Assembly (NCBI GenBank): GCA_963377175.1
Contig: CAUJNA010001480.1
Coordinates: forward strand, 789,441 to 853,440
DNA from: Effrenium voratum
Taxonomy: Eukaryota; Sar; Dinophyceae; Suessiales; Symbiodiniaceae
Direction of reading: 5' to 3'
Length of the DNA: 64,000 nt
This document shows, piece after piece, positions 12,001-25,093 of the stretch; the stretch's first letter is position 1, and the number at the start of each line of letters is the position of its first letter. The notes beneath the pieces are model-generated. The model made no database searches. It worked only from the letters and a program-made list of their open reading frames with translations, and was not told the origin of the DNA. The position numbers and the translations under genes are program-made.

Positions 12001-14785
12001 AGTACTAGCATTACCAACAAGAGTACAAGGCTAAAGACACACAAATAAATAACAGACGTATAACACGCTTTAATGATAATAGTAATCCTAATTTAAATGC
12101 AATGAAGCAACATACTAGTCTTATAAATAACTACCTACAGCAGGAAACACAAATGAAACTGTCACATAAAAAGCATAACCCTTCTTCAGTGTTGAACACT
12201 GGCAAAAAGGCTGAGTGCTCCCGGCGCGCTCGTTGTAGATCTCTAGCACTGAGACGTCCACGGACCAGATTGCGCCTTGGAATTCCAGGGAATGTCAGTA
12301 TGGTGTCAAATCTAATTAATGCTTGCTTGAAGAAGAACCGAAGGCATTTGATGGACGTCACCTACAGTCAGAGCTAGAAGGATGAGGAAGAGCGAAAATT
12401 TGTGTCCAGGCGTTATCTTCCAAACGGGGGTAGTTAAGGGACACCCCTGCTACATGTTTGGGAACCCCAACAAAGCAATCGTCTGGATGGAAAGAATCGC
12501 CAGCATCCATACTTCTTGCACGGGTTGGCATTCTGGTGCGTTGAAGCACATATTAAGGTACTTAGACCCGGGTGCATGTGCTCCTGATAACTTTGAGGGA
12601 AACTGCCTGCCTTCCGGAGCTGGTCCCAATTTGTTTCAGGCCTGCCACGCCAGTTGGGATGACTGAACCCCTAGTGCTGGTTGACAAACCACCAATTCGA
12701 GGTGCGAAGTGTGAGTCTGGGGTTGGTGGCTTGTCAACCAGTATTCATGGGGTTTCACTCATCCCAACTGGTGCCTGGCGTGGATTGTGGCAACATCTAC
12801 AGCAATTGTCATTGCTGCATCATTGAGCATTGCTGGGATAGATGAAACCCTACAAAAGCTGGGATATAGAAGCCACCTACCAACTGGTCCAAATTGCATT
12901 TCTCCATCCACGGTAATTGTTGATGTTCCTCAGAAACCTCATGGTGGTGGGCTTCCTGTTGCTCTCTCTTTCAAAACCATCCCGGGAGGGTTCAATTTTC
13001 AGACAAACCCTTATCTCCTGGAAGAGAGGCCGTATCCGGCCGAGGCGCTCTGCTCCAGCCCCTGGAAGATGCAGTGGATGGCACGGGGGGCCACGCCCCG
13101 AAGCCTGAGGAACTTGCTGCACACACTTCGAGAAGCTGTATTTTGTTGAGGGTACCCTTGTTGCCGGTTTCGTGGGTCCCAGGGCGCTACAGGGCACTCC
13201 CTGAATTTGCTTCAATTCCCAGAGACTTGATTTCCTTTGAGCTTCAAAGCACCGGGAAATGCTCTTTGTGAGGTGGGCCTCCAACCGTTCTCTTCAGTTG
13301 TTCGAGTTTGATGATCTTGGTTAGGCAGACCTTAGGCAGATCCCTAGAGATTTTTTCCCGCACCCTTCGTCCTTGAGCACACCTTCTGCAGGTTGGAGTT
13401 CGTGAATGCTACCAGTAAACCAACCACAACCAGGGGTGGTCCAAACCCATCAAGGCATTGCCCAATCTATGGCAGGTGCTCTTCCAAACGCTGTGTTTGA
13501 TGGCAACGTGGACATCGAAGCACAGCGGACAACCATTGCTGACCAAATAAATCCACTGCCCCACTTGCAGAAACTGCTCGTTGGCTTCCACTTGAGCGTC
13601 CGGCTTCGCATTGCCCACCACTGTGTGGGTCTTGCCCGAGCCCGTCTGGCCTTGGTTTCGCAGCAAACGCAGCTGAGAGGCGTCACTGCGCCGTAAAAGG
13701 AAGACATGCCAGCTCTTTCAAAACCCCCAGGATGGAAACAACCCAGTGGAACGTATGATTGTGTTCCATGCTGAAATCATTGTCAATGTCCGTGGGCCAG
13801 CCGTGCTACCTACTTGTACATGGCCTAACCGCAGCCACAGGACTTGATATGTCTCCAAATCTGTGGGCTTCCGGCCGTATGCGATCACTGCGCCGTTGTA
13901 GCCACTCAGCACTGCCTGATGTACTCATTGAGCTACGGCCGTTGATTGCTACATAGTCGAATGGTGGCAGTTGCTCACATGTTCAGATTGGCTCTCTGGT
14001 CAATGATTTTGGAGCGTTCACACACGGAAGCAGCCAAGCCAAAACATATTATGACAAACGATCCAGGTGACGGGTTCGGGGCCAAGAGAGACCATCGAGG
14101 TAAAACGCCATCTGGCCCAGAGGTGTTCAATTGAAAACCATCAGAAACAGACACAAACACGTGCGTACCATTCCGTAGCTCCCTGCAACACATAAACATG
14201 ATGGCTCTGTCTGATAGTATCCCGTCCTAAACTCCCATCGCCCAGCCAAAATGCAGCCACATGTCACAGCTCAAACTCTGTCAGGCCATGTATGACAACA
14301 GAACCCTCAAGCATCGACCCATACCCGCGGTAGAAGTCGGGCTGCTTCTGAAAGAGCAGGCTGCAATCTAAGCAGGTGCAAAAAGAGGCTGACTGAGCAG
14401 GCAACAACTCATTCGCTGCAACACCAGCCTACGATGTCAGCGTGCTACCCCAAACCACACTGTACTCTGTACTCTGTACTCTGTACTTGATTCTTAACCA
14501 CGGAACCCCTGTCCCAAAAAGAAGCCGGGACAACGGCCCTCAGCAGCCGCACCTCACAAATCGGCGCCACTGCAGCTGTAAACACCTGCCAAGCGCCGCC
14601 GCTTTGGGCAAAGAAAGCTTGCTCTAAAGGGACAAGTCTGAAAGATAAAACTCGCACCATCTGTCGCGTAGTATGTAAAGTTTAACAATACATATGTGTA
14701 TGTATATGAACTTGTTATGATGATCATTGTTCTCGAATGTGATTTACAATTATATCGTGACTATCATTAGTATTATTATTATTAT

Positions 14786-14816
<31 letters not shown>

Positions 14817-17231
14817 CACAGTAGCATTAGCATTTGCAGTGGTGAGGGTATAGCATTAGTAGTAGAATTAGCATTGGTGTTAGTATCAATATTAGTATTG
14901 GTAAAACCAGTTAAAACAACTACTACTATGTATTGCTATTATTAGCATTGTCATCATCAACTCATTATCATTATTATCATTATTATCATTTGTCGTAGTA
15001 GTAGTTGTTGTAGTAGTTGTAGTAGTTGTAGGATGATGATGATGACGATGATGATAATGAGCCAATTTGTATGCGTACACGTAGCAGTCTGCGACTGTAA
15101 GGTGAGCCATTATCCCACCAATCCCCATGCAAACATCAGGGATAGGGCCGATTGGGTTCAAGATTGCTTCCCGGCCTAGGTTGAACGCTCCAAAACTGAC
15201 TTGTTCAAAACAAAGGGTCGGCCAAGTCTCCATAATCTCCATTGGAACCTCTACAAACGCACAAAGTGGATCCCTTTCGTGACCCAAGAGAAAGATTCGA
15301 GATTGGCTTGGAACAGCCTGGACCATTTGGATTTTAAGCTGGACATGAAGAAGCCGGATTCCTAAATCAGGGGACTTCTCAAAAGAAAAAGCAAACACCT
15401 AAGGCTGACTGGGCGAGTGCGCAGCAAATACAAGGATGAATTGTTCAAACTGGGGGAGTCCCAAATCCGACTCCAGGAGGACAAAAGCTTGTGCCTCTTG
15501 TTTGCTTTTGCAAAGTCATGTGGATTCCCTGCGGATCGAATTGCAACTCCGTTTTGTGTGGCAGCCGAAAAACCGTCAATCGTCACCCCCCTGTAAGTTC
15601 AAAATACGTTAAAGGCTTCGGAGTGTGGAAACTCGGCCGCGCAATTGAGCAAAAGCTTGCAGGATTCTAGGGGGAAAGGGTTGCGGTTTCTAGGAAGGCC
15701 CAAGAGGGGCAACTTTTGTTCTGGTAGTGTAATCCGCAATGAATGCCAAAGTGCGACACCACCCACAACAAGGGAAACCACTAACTTTTGGCATAGGATC
15801 TTGCGGATTGATTCCATTTTGAACCACCCAGAAAGGATTTATGGGAAATCCTCCAAACATGCAGGCCAGCGCCTCCTCTTGCGACGTCTCCTCTGGAAAG
15901 ACATGGTCAAACTGGTATTGGGCCTCGCAGGCTGTCGTGCTGTCATCAGACCGCATAACCAGTGGGCTGCTGAATTGTTCTTGCACACAAGTACATAAAT
16001 ACACACCTGTCAGCTGGTCAAACACAGTGGCCGCTGGAACTCAAGTATACCAATACTTTGCTGGTTGAGTTGACAAGTCGAGTTCACAGGGATAGTCACT
16101 GAAAACAGAAGGAAGAAAAGGTTCCTTTCTGGACTTTGCGGCGGCCGCCAATCTGCAACAATCGCGCCTCTCCGAGGGAGTCATATCTGCTTCCGATCTG
16201 TCGCAGCCTACGCAGTGAGGCTCGGCCGCGCGTGGAACGAATGTCTAGGTATGGGACGCCTGCCCAGGGATCAATCACAAACGTAGAGAAAATTTGTCAA
16301 AACCAGGTTTGTGTCCGTCACCTGTTCGCAAACTTCGCATTGGATCACGGACTTTGTCTCTTAAGGTGGGTGATCTTCCATGATATGACACCATCTGAGC
16401 AGCGCTCAAACGTGATTGTTTTGGGGTCCCACTTTGGTACTCCAGGTTTATGTCATGGCCTCACGGCGTGATCTCTGCCGACCTCGCAGCAGCGTTCCTC
16501 CTGGAATGCCATATTCGTGGAAAGCTTCCCGAGGCAATAGGTGGCTCAAGGTCCATAGGTCTTCAAGCCAGGTGAGGTGAGTAGCTGATGCAAGCCATCC
16601 ATCTCCGAAACATAGCAGTGCAATCACATACGTGCAAATTTGAATGTCTCCCTCACAACAGCTTGCATCACCAGCACCACTCAAATACTCAAATGGTGTC
16701 CACCTCTCAGATAGCCCTAGAAGAGCCCCAAGGCCCAGGTAAGACTTGACAGGAGCTGGTGAAATGGAAAGACAGAAACTCAATTGCTCGGATGCCCAGT
16801 GGAAATGGCAAAAAAGGGCATCCTTGTTGGTTGGTTGAAATTAAAGGGGATCCCTTCCAGACAAGGAAAAAAAGGCGCCACTGGGCAACTGGGATTGGAA
16901 AAGGCTGATTGAACACGAAATGCCAAGTGCGCAGGGACAAACATTAGCGTGGAAGGATGGATATCCCTTCAGTGGCGGTCCGATCGGGCGGGCCACAGCC
17001 CACCCACCCACCCACCCACCCACCCAGCCACCCACCCATACAAAACCCGAATCATCTTTCTTGATCTTTGAAAGCGACATTTCAACCATTCCTGAGAAGA
17101 GTCTCGCTGTGAATTGAATATCTGGAAGCGGGGGTCAAGACCGCATTCTCATATAATATACCTACAAGGAGGATCTGTGTTCAAGGCCCCTCTTTCCGCT
17201 CCTGTGCTCCCGGTCGAAGGCGCACACAAAC
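3095..17231 (-). CDS. Kinesin-like motor protein, motor domain in at least 16 small exons
   Basis: Exons from N- to C-terminus: 17193-17231 ([13 protein letters not shown]), 16135-16167 ([10 protein letters not shown]), 15873-15923 ([15 protein letters not shown]), 14553-14585 ([11 protein letters not shown]), 13876-13915 (YNGAVIAYG), 13605-13650 (P-loop [10 protein letters not shown]), 13031-13104 ([13 protein letters not shown]), 12226-12275 ([10 protein letters not shown]), 11629-11703 (VRDLLSP), 10669-10710 (VEVHEV, tentative), 9402-9455 ([17 protein letters not shown]), 8654-8691 (TDMNHNSSR), 7803-7871 (SHLIFTL), 5490-5531 ([14 protein letters not shown]), 3555-3578 (PFRTSKLS, tentative) and 3095-3149 ([12 protein letters not shown]). 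These cover the ATP P-loop, switch I (NxxSSRSH) and switch II (DLAGSE) of the microtubule motor in the expected order. Phases agree across the contiguous junctions. Donors are mainly GC. The [10 protein letters not shown] wording resembles the kinesin-4/KIF27 group, but that placement is inference. The exon covering the 'INKSL' helix and any stalk or tail were not found. Confidence 0.95.
3689..4580. repeat. Inverted-repeat-bounded element in a kinesin intron
   Basis: Arms of about 50 bp at 3689-3740 and 4528-4580 are inverted copies, each holding a CCTCCC/GGGAGG hairpin and 'catgtgtcc'. Inside are two arrays of a 10-bp unit (TTAAGCCTTA type), at 3763-3812 and 4139-4231 in opposite orientation, and a G-rich purine stretch at 3985-4090. 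No open frame of note. It may be a non-autonomous DNA element. Confidence 0.6.
4898..4928. repeat. (GA)n microsatellite
   Basis: Alternating GA run with one interruption, in an intron of the kinesin gene. Confidence 0.9.
5632..5862. repeat. (TA)n and (ATGT)n array
   Basis: Blocks of TA and of the tetranucleotide ATGT alternate over about 230 bp. All reading frames here are repeat artefacts. It lies in the intron between the kinesin switch I and switch II exons. Confidence 0.95.
6001..6091. repeat. (CAA)n followed by an A-run
   Basis: About 25 CAA units run into an A homopolymer. Same kinesin intron. Confidence 0.95.
6290..6625. repeat. Degenerate GGTGTCC-type minisatellite
   Basis: Imperfect units of roughly 15 bp built from 'ggtgtcc' and 'ttttggtggt' recur. 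No regular period remains. Confidence 0.7.
6905..7460. repeat. Decayed ATTC/TTAT tetranucleotide tract
   Basis: Clusters of cattc and attcattc units with many substitutions span about 550 bp. It continues the repeat content of the same kinesin intron. Confidence 0.75.
14764..15055. repeat. (TTA/GTA/ATG)n trinucleotide tract
   Basis: Runs of tta, gta and gat triplets, mostly pure over 14764-14815 and degenerate after. Located in a kinesin intron. Confidence 0.85.
16993..17037. repeat. (CCCA)n microsatellite
   Basis: Tandem CCCA units in the intron between the first two kinesin exons found. Confidence 0.9.
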
Positions 17232-18363
17232 CTCAGCGAAGGAGCCCAGGCATCCTTGCAAACAAAGTGTACAATGTTCTGAAAGCCGGATGAAGCCAAA
17301 GCTTCCCCCAATCTTGGCACCTGATTGAAGGAAGCTGATCGATGACTCGCAAAGAAACAAGTCCAACCGCGCGAAAGAAAATTAGTATGATTTATACACC
17401 GAGAGTTTGATCCAACCTGGACAAATTTATCCGGGTCGGCATTACCTGTCATCTCCCTGACCCATGAACCATGTGCCTTTTTGGTTGCATGTGGAGCCAT
17501 TTGCGAATCAAATCTCCAAGAGTCACCTTCAGTTTGAGGCAGCCTGAGGGATCATAGAACTTGTTCCCTTCAGACACTTTGGTCAACTGGGGAAACGTCC
17601 CTTCATTTGCATTGGCCGATGCCAATCAATGCCAGTTCTTCAGTATAGAAGCCTGGCTGTTGTCAAAGCATGTCTGCAACCAAGGATACTGGATGGCGGA
17701 TTCATTGTAAACACAACTCACGAGCTCTTTAAGCACAAAACCCTCTCAAAGCTGCCACAAGCGCTACCACCACAGATTTTCCCCAGGACAAACTGCTCAA
17801 ATGGTCCGAACAATGGGACACACCCTTGCGTGTTGGGCAGTTGCAGCATGCTCGTCTATTGCAGCTTAACCCTTGAATGTGTGTGAAGCAATGCTTTCCG
17901 CAGCCTGCCAACCAGTTTAAATGGAAGCCAAGGCGACACCTTTGCCACTTGGAAAGATCTCATCCGAACTTCCCGCAGCCCCAGGGCCGCCGCAGCTACA
18001 TCTCCGCGGTTGCTCGTGCCTTAGAGGGTGGCTGGGTGGGAGCCAACGGCAGTTCCAATCCAGTCCGGATTGCGTTGGCGTACCACGGATTGCATACAGC
18101 TCATTTTGGAAGGGGGGTATGTGTATTTGGGCAGGAAAAAAAGCCCTGCCGTCCGGAGAAGGCAAGTCAAAGCTTTCGCCAGTTTGACAATACTGCAAAG
18201 CACCCTCTTTCCCCTCGATGAAGACTCAAGCGTCCCCGACCAAAAGCTGTCAACAAACACAGATACATTGCTTGCACGTGCTTGCTTGTCTGTTAATCAA
18301 TTTGTCTGTTTCAGGCCCAACCTGGACTGTCCTCCCCCTCTGCCTCAGGTCTGAGGGCCTAGC

Positions 18364-18409
18364 CTCCAAGGCGATCCTGCGACGGAGAGTCGCAAACCCG
18401 CGATTAAGC
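18364..18409 (-). CDS. Short exon candidate 5' of the kinesin gene
   Basis: Forty-six bases between CTCAG|G and GAG|GC read LNRGFATLRRRIALE after a split first codon. It could be an N-terminal exon of the kinesin gene or part of the next gene upstream. Only the splice pattern and amphipathic composition support it. Confidence 0.35.
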
Positions 18410-18479
18410 CTGAGTCGCTTTTGTGCACTCTGTCGCTGCCTGTTTCCTCTGGTTGCTGCTCTTCTGTTCTTGTCGCTGG

Positions 18480-18910
18480 ATGGTCTGTGCTTGTGCGAAT
18501 GTGTGCGTGTGTGTGTGTCTCTTCTTTGTGTCCGTCCGCACTTGCTTGTTCCCTGGCTTGCCTACCTTCATGCCTGCTTGCTTTCTTGCTGGCTGGCCTG
18601 CTTGTTCGATTGTTTGCTTGTTTCTTTGTTTGCTTGCCTGTTCGCCTGTTTGCCTGCCTGACTGCCTGACTGCCTCTATGCCTGTATGCCTGTCGTCTGT
18701 AACTGTGTCTGTGTCTCTGACTGTGTCTGTGTCTGTGTCGGTGTCTGTGTGTGTCTGTCTGTGTGCCTGCCTGCCTGCCTTTCTGACAGCCTCAATCTCT
18801 AACTCTGCCTTTGTCTCGGTCTTCCTCTCTTCGTCTGTCTGTTTGGCAGTTTGTTGTTTCTGCGATGCCTGTTGCAGCTGTTCCTGCTGCTGCTGTTGCT
18901 GCTGCTGCCA
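18480..18910. repeat. TGCC/TGTC-rich tract ending in (CTG)n
   Basis: Degenerate tgcc, tgtc and cttg tetranucleotides to about 18790, then a mixed stretch, then CTG triplets at 18885-18908. The long open frames on both strands are repeat artefacts. Confidence 0.8.
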
Positions 18911-19250
18911 AGTCATAACAGTTTCAAATGTCCCAAATAGGAGCATCGTTGCAATGCTGAAAAGGGCCATTGCAAAATTGTCTCCAAACAAATCCTCATT
19001 GAACACATTTTTTCTGGCCTGTCTATTCCTGAAGGATTGCCAGGGGATATCTATTGATTTGCATGACGAAGCTCCACATCACCCCAACGAACGCATCTTC
19101 TCAGCATCAGAAATGAAGGCACCAAATTGGGTGTACTAATTGTGTTATGCACAAATCGCACGAGCGTGCAATTCCCTGCACTATCTAACTCCGGCAAATC
19201 GCAGAATCCCGGGACTGCCAACACCAAAAGGGTGCGAGATGAAAGCCATT

Positions 19251-19403
<153 letters not shown>

Positions 19404-20654
19404 AGAAACAAGCTAGGAAGCAAGACTACAAATCAAGGAAACGCCAGCGTTCCTGCCAAGGTTCAGTTTAATGCCCAGGCAAGCTTCAAGTGTCATGGAA
19501 ATCGTCCAGCCCGTTTGCCCACTTGCGCTCAACAGGCGCCCTCTCCAGCGAGCGGAATCCAGCGGTGGAACCAGGCGCCGAAGTGGACACCGAAGATGGG
19601 GCCTCATTGGTTTGCGTGGCTTGGAATATTTGTTTCAAGCAACAAGGGGCCACAAGGAAACCATGGGACTCTCCTTCCATACTTCCCCCCCCTTCCAGAC
19701 TTTACTTGGGGGGGCGGGGCCATGTCATGTGTCAATGACAACATCCGGAAACCCTTCTGTCAGCTTCCATTGCTGGAGAAAACGTAGTTGAACTGCGGGT
19801 CTGGGAAACAAGGACGCGTGTCCGTTCTGCATGATTCGCAGGGAAAGAACACCTTGTCCATGCCCAAGGCAGTAGTCGTGAATGTTGCCAAGCAAGCTTG
19901 ATCGCTGACGCCATTCAACTCACTATCAGGACATGGACTCAAGGGCTTCGCCATCGATCGGAAGTCGCTGTGGTCGCGGAGGAAAGGAAAAAAGGAACCA
20001 GCTTTAGTCGATGGCGGAGGCGGGGACCTCAGCAACTCTGACTCTTGCAGAGTGCCGCCCAACATTGGAAAGCGGTTGTGATGTCACATTTTGGTTGTTG
20101 AGTTCCGCCCTGGCAGCTCTTGAACATGGACCCCTTGGGTTGGTTAGCTCCCGTGGACCAACGAGACAGCCGTGCAAAAGGTGGCACGTCTACAACTCTC
20201 CTGAACATTGGCGTGCAGCCGGCAATGCAGCCTCCTTTTGGGAGTCTCTGGAGCCCAGTATTCTCTCCACGTGTGCGTCTGTTTTTGTGACTGCCATTTG
20301 TGGGTGTCCCATTAGAGACAAACCCATCATCAGCTCCAAGCGCTAGTGCGCCGCAGCACGCTGGAGACGCTGGTGATAGTCCTCACGTTGCCGAAAAGAG
20401 TGCGGTAGCTCAAAATGTGAGCTACAGAAAGGCTGATTCTTAGAGGACAAACCTCTGAGCGTCCGCCTTGGGGGTGACAAGAGCAATGGAGCAAGTCCTT
20501 CCTTCCAGGGAAATTCCGTGGAGAAACTTTGATCGGAGGTCAAACAGAGTGGGTGCTTGCTGAAGACCACTTTTCTGAAGAACCTTCGAAATGGTTCACA
20601 AAAACATGTGGGGTGAGCCCAGGCTGGGACCCACATAGGTGAAGAGGGCAGCTC

Positions 20655-20815
20655 CACACATAAACACGCACAAAAAAGAAAGCAACCCAATGCAAAACAC
20701 TGGGAGCACAAACACAAACACAAAAAAAAAAAAAACAAGCAAACAAGCAAACACACGAATCAACAAGCGAATGAACGAAAGAACCAACGAACGGAGACAC
20801 ACACACACAGTCACT
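20655..20815. repeat. A-rich aacaca/acaaacg tract
   Basis: Degenerate CA-, AAAC- and ACGA-type units with a 14-A run. No coding signal. Confidence 0.6.
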
Positions 20816-20850
20816 ACTTCGGACTGTCGACCCTCCGCTCCAGCCCATGC

Positions 20851-21007
20851 CTGGAAGACCCGGAGCTTTCCGGCGGTCGGCGGTCGCACCAGGCCGGAGG
20901 AGTGGTGCTGGTCACTGGCCGCCGCTGCATCGAGCCGAACCGGGGGCGGGGGGACGTCATGTCGATCATGTGCTCCCACGTGGGTGTGGCTTTTGTTGAG
21001 GTTGCCC
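20851..21007 (-). CDS. GC-rich exon candidate, unknown protein
   Basis: A 157-bp frame is open between AAAG|G and TTCCAG|GC (1 + 52 codons). It is proline-, histidine- and alanine-rich (for example DVPPPPVRLDAAAASDQHH) and ends RPPTAGKLRVFQ. A second minus-strand frame over the same bases is also open, so the coding frame is not certain. Not recognised. Confidence 0.35.
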
Positions 21008-21520
21008 CTTTCTTTGGAGTGGTTTTAACAGGAAGCCAAAGAAACATGAAACACATTTAAAGCAAGATATTGGATGGGCCCAACAAGATGACAGACACAA
21101 GCATGGGTTGCTTTTGACATCAACCATTTTGCCGGAAACAAACAGCAAGGCTGAGCGAGAATCGATTGTTTCGTCCATGCTCACAGTGGTTCTTAACATG
21201 GTTCAAACGGTTGGTTTCCTGGTATTCTTGCTTTTAGCCCCAATGGCACAAGGGGTTCCCCAACCTTTCGCACGGGCAAAAGAATAGATCTCCCCCACAG
21301 AGTCGGCGTGGCTTTTCAACGCCTTCGCTGACTCCAAACGCAATCAAAGGGAAGGATGAGTAAAGACCGCGGTTGGCTTCCGTATTCGGACACGCTAGCC
21401 GGGAGATCGGCTACAGTCCTTTGTCAAGAAAGTAAGAGGACATTGGCCGAACACCGCAAAAGTGGCAGACTTCTTCCAGGTCTTGAAGCAAGCTTCAGCT
21501 TAAGCCAAGCCCTTGAAGAC

Positions 21521-21580
21521 CTGGGGACCCAAGACCCTCGGGACAACGAATGCGCCTGGCCCGCACATGAGCGATGGCGC
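21521..21580 (-). CDS. Exon candidate, unknown protein
   Basis: Exactly twenty codons lie between TGCAG|G and CCCAG|GT, in phase 0 at both ends, reading APSLMCGPGAFVVPRVLGPQ. Glycine/valine/proline content is protein-like. No family recognised. Confidence 0.4.
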
Positions 21581-24500
21581 CTGCAGTGAAAATTGGAGTG
21601 GTGACCGAGGTACGGATGTGTCAAAGCTAAGGGTACTCCCAACTTGCTGAGTTGACTTTGGACTTGCTTTGAAGGTTGTCCCACAAAGCATCGTTAGTTT
21701 TGACACATACCGGTGTCCACGCATTCCAAGTGGTTCCAATGCTCGATGAACGGCCAACTCATGCAATTCGTCTGCAAGGCACGACGTACAATTTGCACAA
21801 CCACGGCAAACACAGGATCCCCAGATTCCAAATGGGCAGGTGTGTGTGTGTGGGTGCGTGTCAGAAAAAAAACAACTGTTGTTGATTGCCACTCCAATTT
21901 TGGAAAGCATGAAAAAGCCATTTAAGAGGCCCGACAAGTCCTGACACTAATATTGAAACTTCGTTCAACAACTGGGGTGTCCAAAACGGAGGCCTTCTGG
22001 CCCTCTGTAAGGAATCGAATGGATCCCCTTCCTTTGCAGGGGTCCCCCTCTTTTCATAAGTATTCTGCATATATGAAGGCAAGACGGCGGGCGACAAAAC
22101 TGGAGACTTAGTTTGGCTCAATTGACAACGCAAAACAGTGTTGGAAGCGCCGATCTGGTCTGAGAGCTTCCCATATTCATTGTAAAAGCTTCATTGGCCC
22201 CCTCCTCTGGCCTTCTTGTCTTGTACCAGTGAAACGCAGCTGAAACGGAGGCCCATGCCATGCAAAAGACGCGCTTGATACGACTGCCTTTCTCACCAGG
22301 TCGAATAAATGCCAGGATTATCCTGGCATTGCTGCTTCTGCTGTTCATGTTGTCCTGTGCTTTCGGGCATTTTGTCAGCAAGCCCCTCAGCAACATGTGC
22401 TGGCTCTTGTTGCCAAGCGAATCGCTAAAAAGAAGCCAAGCCACGCGTCCAAATCACCCGGACAGAAACTCCAACCAAAGCTATTGGCATGCTATTGGCA
22501 AGCACGACTTAATGGCCCAAACAATGGGAAAGCAAAAACTGCAAGGCTCGCAGTTGGCCCGAGAAGAAACTGGGACAGCCGGCGAGCGAGCTGAGTCGCT
22601 GGCATTGCCATCCCTCACCAGCGCTGCAGCGCCGCCCAAGTGGTCGGAGCCTTGCCCGACACATGTGCGAATTCCAGGATAGGGCGAGAGATGGAACTCT
22701 AGCCTGTTCCATCTGAGTTCCAGCTTTCACGGTTGTGGCTGACAATGCGCAGTTCCTTCTTTTGTGTTCCTAAGGGCTTGATTGTAGTTCCCTCCAAACA
22801 TGCACCACGGTAATCATGCGACTGCATAGTGCACAGCTCAAAGAGTAGTCAAAGGCTGAGTCAAAGGGGTTCCACGTGGTTCGAAATGCTCCCAAGTTAG
22901 TTCGCAATGTGCAGCCCCTGGCCCAAAGCCTGTGCGATGTGAAGAACAGCGCTGCAAATGCACACGTTGCGACCCGTGCGTACCGTGAGACGCATCTTTG
23001 CACCACTCATGACTATATTTTGCTTGAGGTCTACTTTCTTGGGTTGCAGCACGAGGCGACGCATTCAAGTGAAGCAGACACGCATTTAGATGCATTTGTG
23101 GACCCCACAAATCGTGAGGGCCACTAATGGAAGGCATCATGTTGCCCACCATGTTGCAACATCCATGTTAAACAATCCATGTCTCCGCCACCTAATGCCT
23201 CTCAAGGCTCTGTACGGCCATGACCCGCCAACATCCAAGAAAAAACGATGCAAAGGTTGTATGACTGTAAACCATATATGATTTCGAAGGTGTAACAGTA
23301 ACAAGCTCCAATGCATTGCTCATTCAACAGCGTGGTGAACATTTGCGTGTGTGCAACAATTGTCGACACACTACCCATGCAAGAACGGAATGCAAACAAC
23401 CTGTACATGTGCGGTTGTTGATGCAACATGCAGTCTTTCTGGGCCGTGCTGCACATCGTACTTGTACACTGCGCAAGTACAACACACCGTTACCATAATC
23501 TACGTTGGCTATGCCCCAGATGGTTCAAAGCCCTGGTCACGCAAACACAAACACAAAGCTGCGTCCTGCCTGCACGTGCTGCAGTTGCAAGCCTACCAGC
23601 GCAAGATTGTGGAGGCAGTTTCAAAATTGAAACAGAGAGGGTTTGGTGGGTGATCCAATGTAAAATCGTGGCTTGTTTTTGTGTTTTAGCACGGCAAAAA
23701 CCAAAAACAGGATTCAACCGGCTCATAAATAGAATTATTGTATCGTGGTAATATATATATATATAGCAGGATTCCGCGGGCAACCCCTCAACAGTCACAG
23801 GGGAACCAAGCTTTGGGGTTTACGGGAGGAGCACGAAGAAGCGGACGGATAACGGCGCAAAGTAGACTGCCAGTAGAGCAGGTGGCCAATGGGCCAACAG
23901 CAGGAAGAAGGACAGAAAAGCAAAGAAGTGGACGAAAAAGGCCACAAGCGCAGCCAAGCAGACATACGTCTGAGGATTACACATGGATTCACTATGGTTC
24001 GAGTGGATAGGTAACCTAGCTTGTCTTGCAACAAAAACTCAGGTAAAGTCAAAGCCTTCCTTGCTGAGGCTCCTGAGGGACTAAGCCAATCAAGTTCGAG
24101 TGATACCAGTGGCAATTCGAGTGGAAGAACGTGGATTCACCTCTGTCTTCTTTCATTTTGCTTCAAATGTCGTGGTCAAACAACACCAGAAGCCTTGGCT
24201 CCCCTGGTTTTGGCACGGAGCCAAATTTTGGCACCACTGCTCGCCTTCCCAGCGTCACTGAGCACCCACGCGTGGGTGCCTCGGGCATGGAAACTGCACG
24301 GCGGCCCTGGCACGCAGGGCCCATCTGACGAATGCGTTCCGAAGAATGATTGTTGCTCTCGTATGCTCTCGTGGGATCATTGGCTGTGTCTAAGCGTTGC
24401 TCTTGGTCTCGCTTGGTCTCACTGGGAGTCTGAACTTGAGCGTTTCCCGGTGATCTCTCCAATCAATGAGTCCTGAATCTAGGGAAGCAAGTGGCTTGTC

Positions 24501-25093
24501 AAGAAGCCAGTATCACAAAAAGTGTCAAGGAGTATTGTGGTCCAACCAAAGAAGAAAGCGCCGGTATTGTATAAGACATCACTGAGGGGTCCAGCAAGAA
24601 TTCACATTCAGGGTCCGCCACTCCGACGTGTGTTTGACCCATGCTGGTTTTGGAGGGTGTCGAAGACAAAGAAAAGGGCGGTCAGCCCTGCAGAAAAGAC
24701 GCTGTCGGTTTGGTTGAAGTGCTGAGATTTCTCAAACAAGCGTATTAGAAGATAAGATATCTAGCCCCGCTGAAAACGCTGACTTGCAATACCTGTTCTA
24801 TTTTGCGTCTGTGAAATTTCCATCAAGCACGCTGAGAATCCCTAAGGGCTAGAAGAGTTACTGCCACATTGGCTTCTGCAAAGCCCTCCATGAGAGCCCA
24901 AAGAAATCAGCCAAAAGATTCTAAGTATCATAATTCCTCCATTTCCTAATGTGCTCAGAGGCTCTAGTTCCGGGCAAGCACAATGTCGTCATTGTCGTCA
25001 TTTGACGCACAGCACAGCGGACCATGCACCCCAGCCACACCATTTTCATGGAGCAGCGTGAAGCCGCCAACCCTTCGGCCCATGTCCCATCGC
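21581..25093. other. No supported gene, likely intronic or intergenic
   Basis: No frame here is both bounded by matching splice sites and protein-like, apart from a weak SDHLGGAAAL stretch near 22.63 kb on the minus strand. A perfect-arm palindrome lies at 22308-22330 and a short TA run near 23752. Confidence 0.5.

Noticed and set aside
14892..15398. 168-codon minus frame
   Set aside because: It falls between two kinesin exons (15873 and 14585) that join in phase 0, and part of it is trinucleotide repeat, so it is intronic.
18404..19139. Frames of 200-238 codons on both strands
   Set aside because: Low-complexity TGCC/TGTC and CTG repeats explain the openness; no conserved motif.
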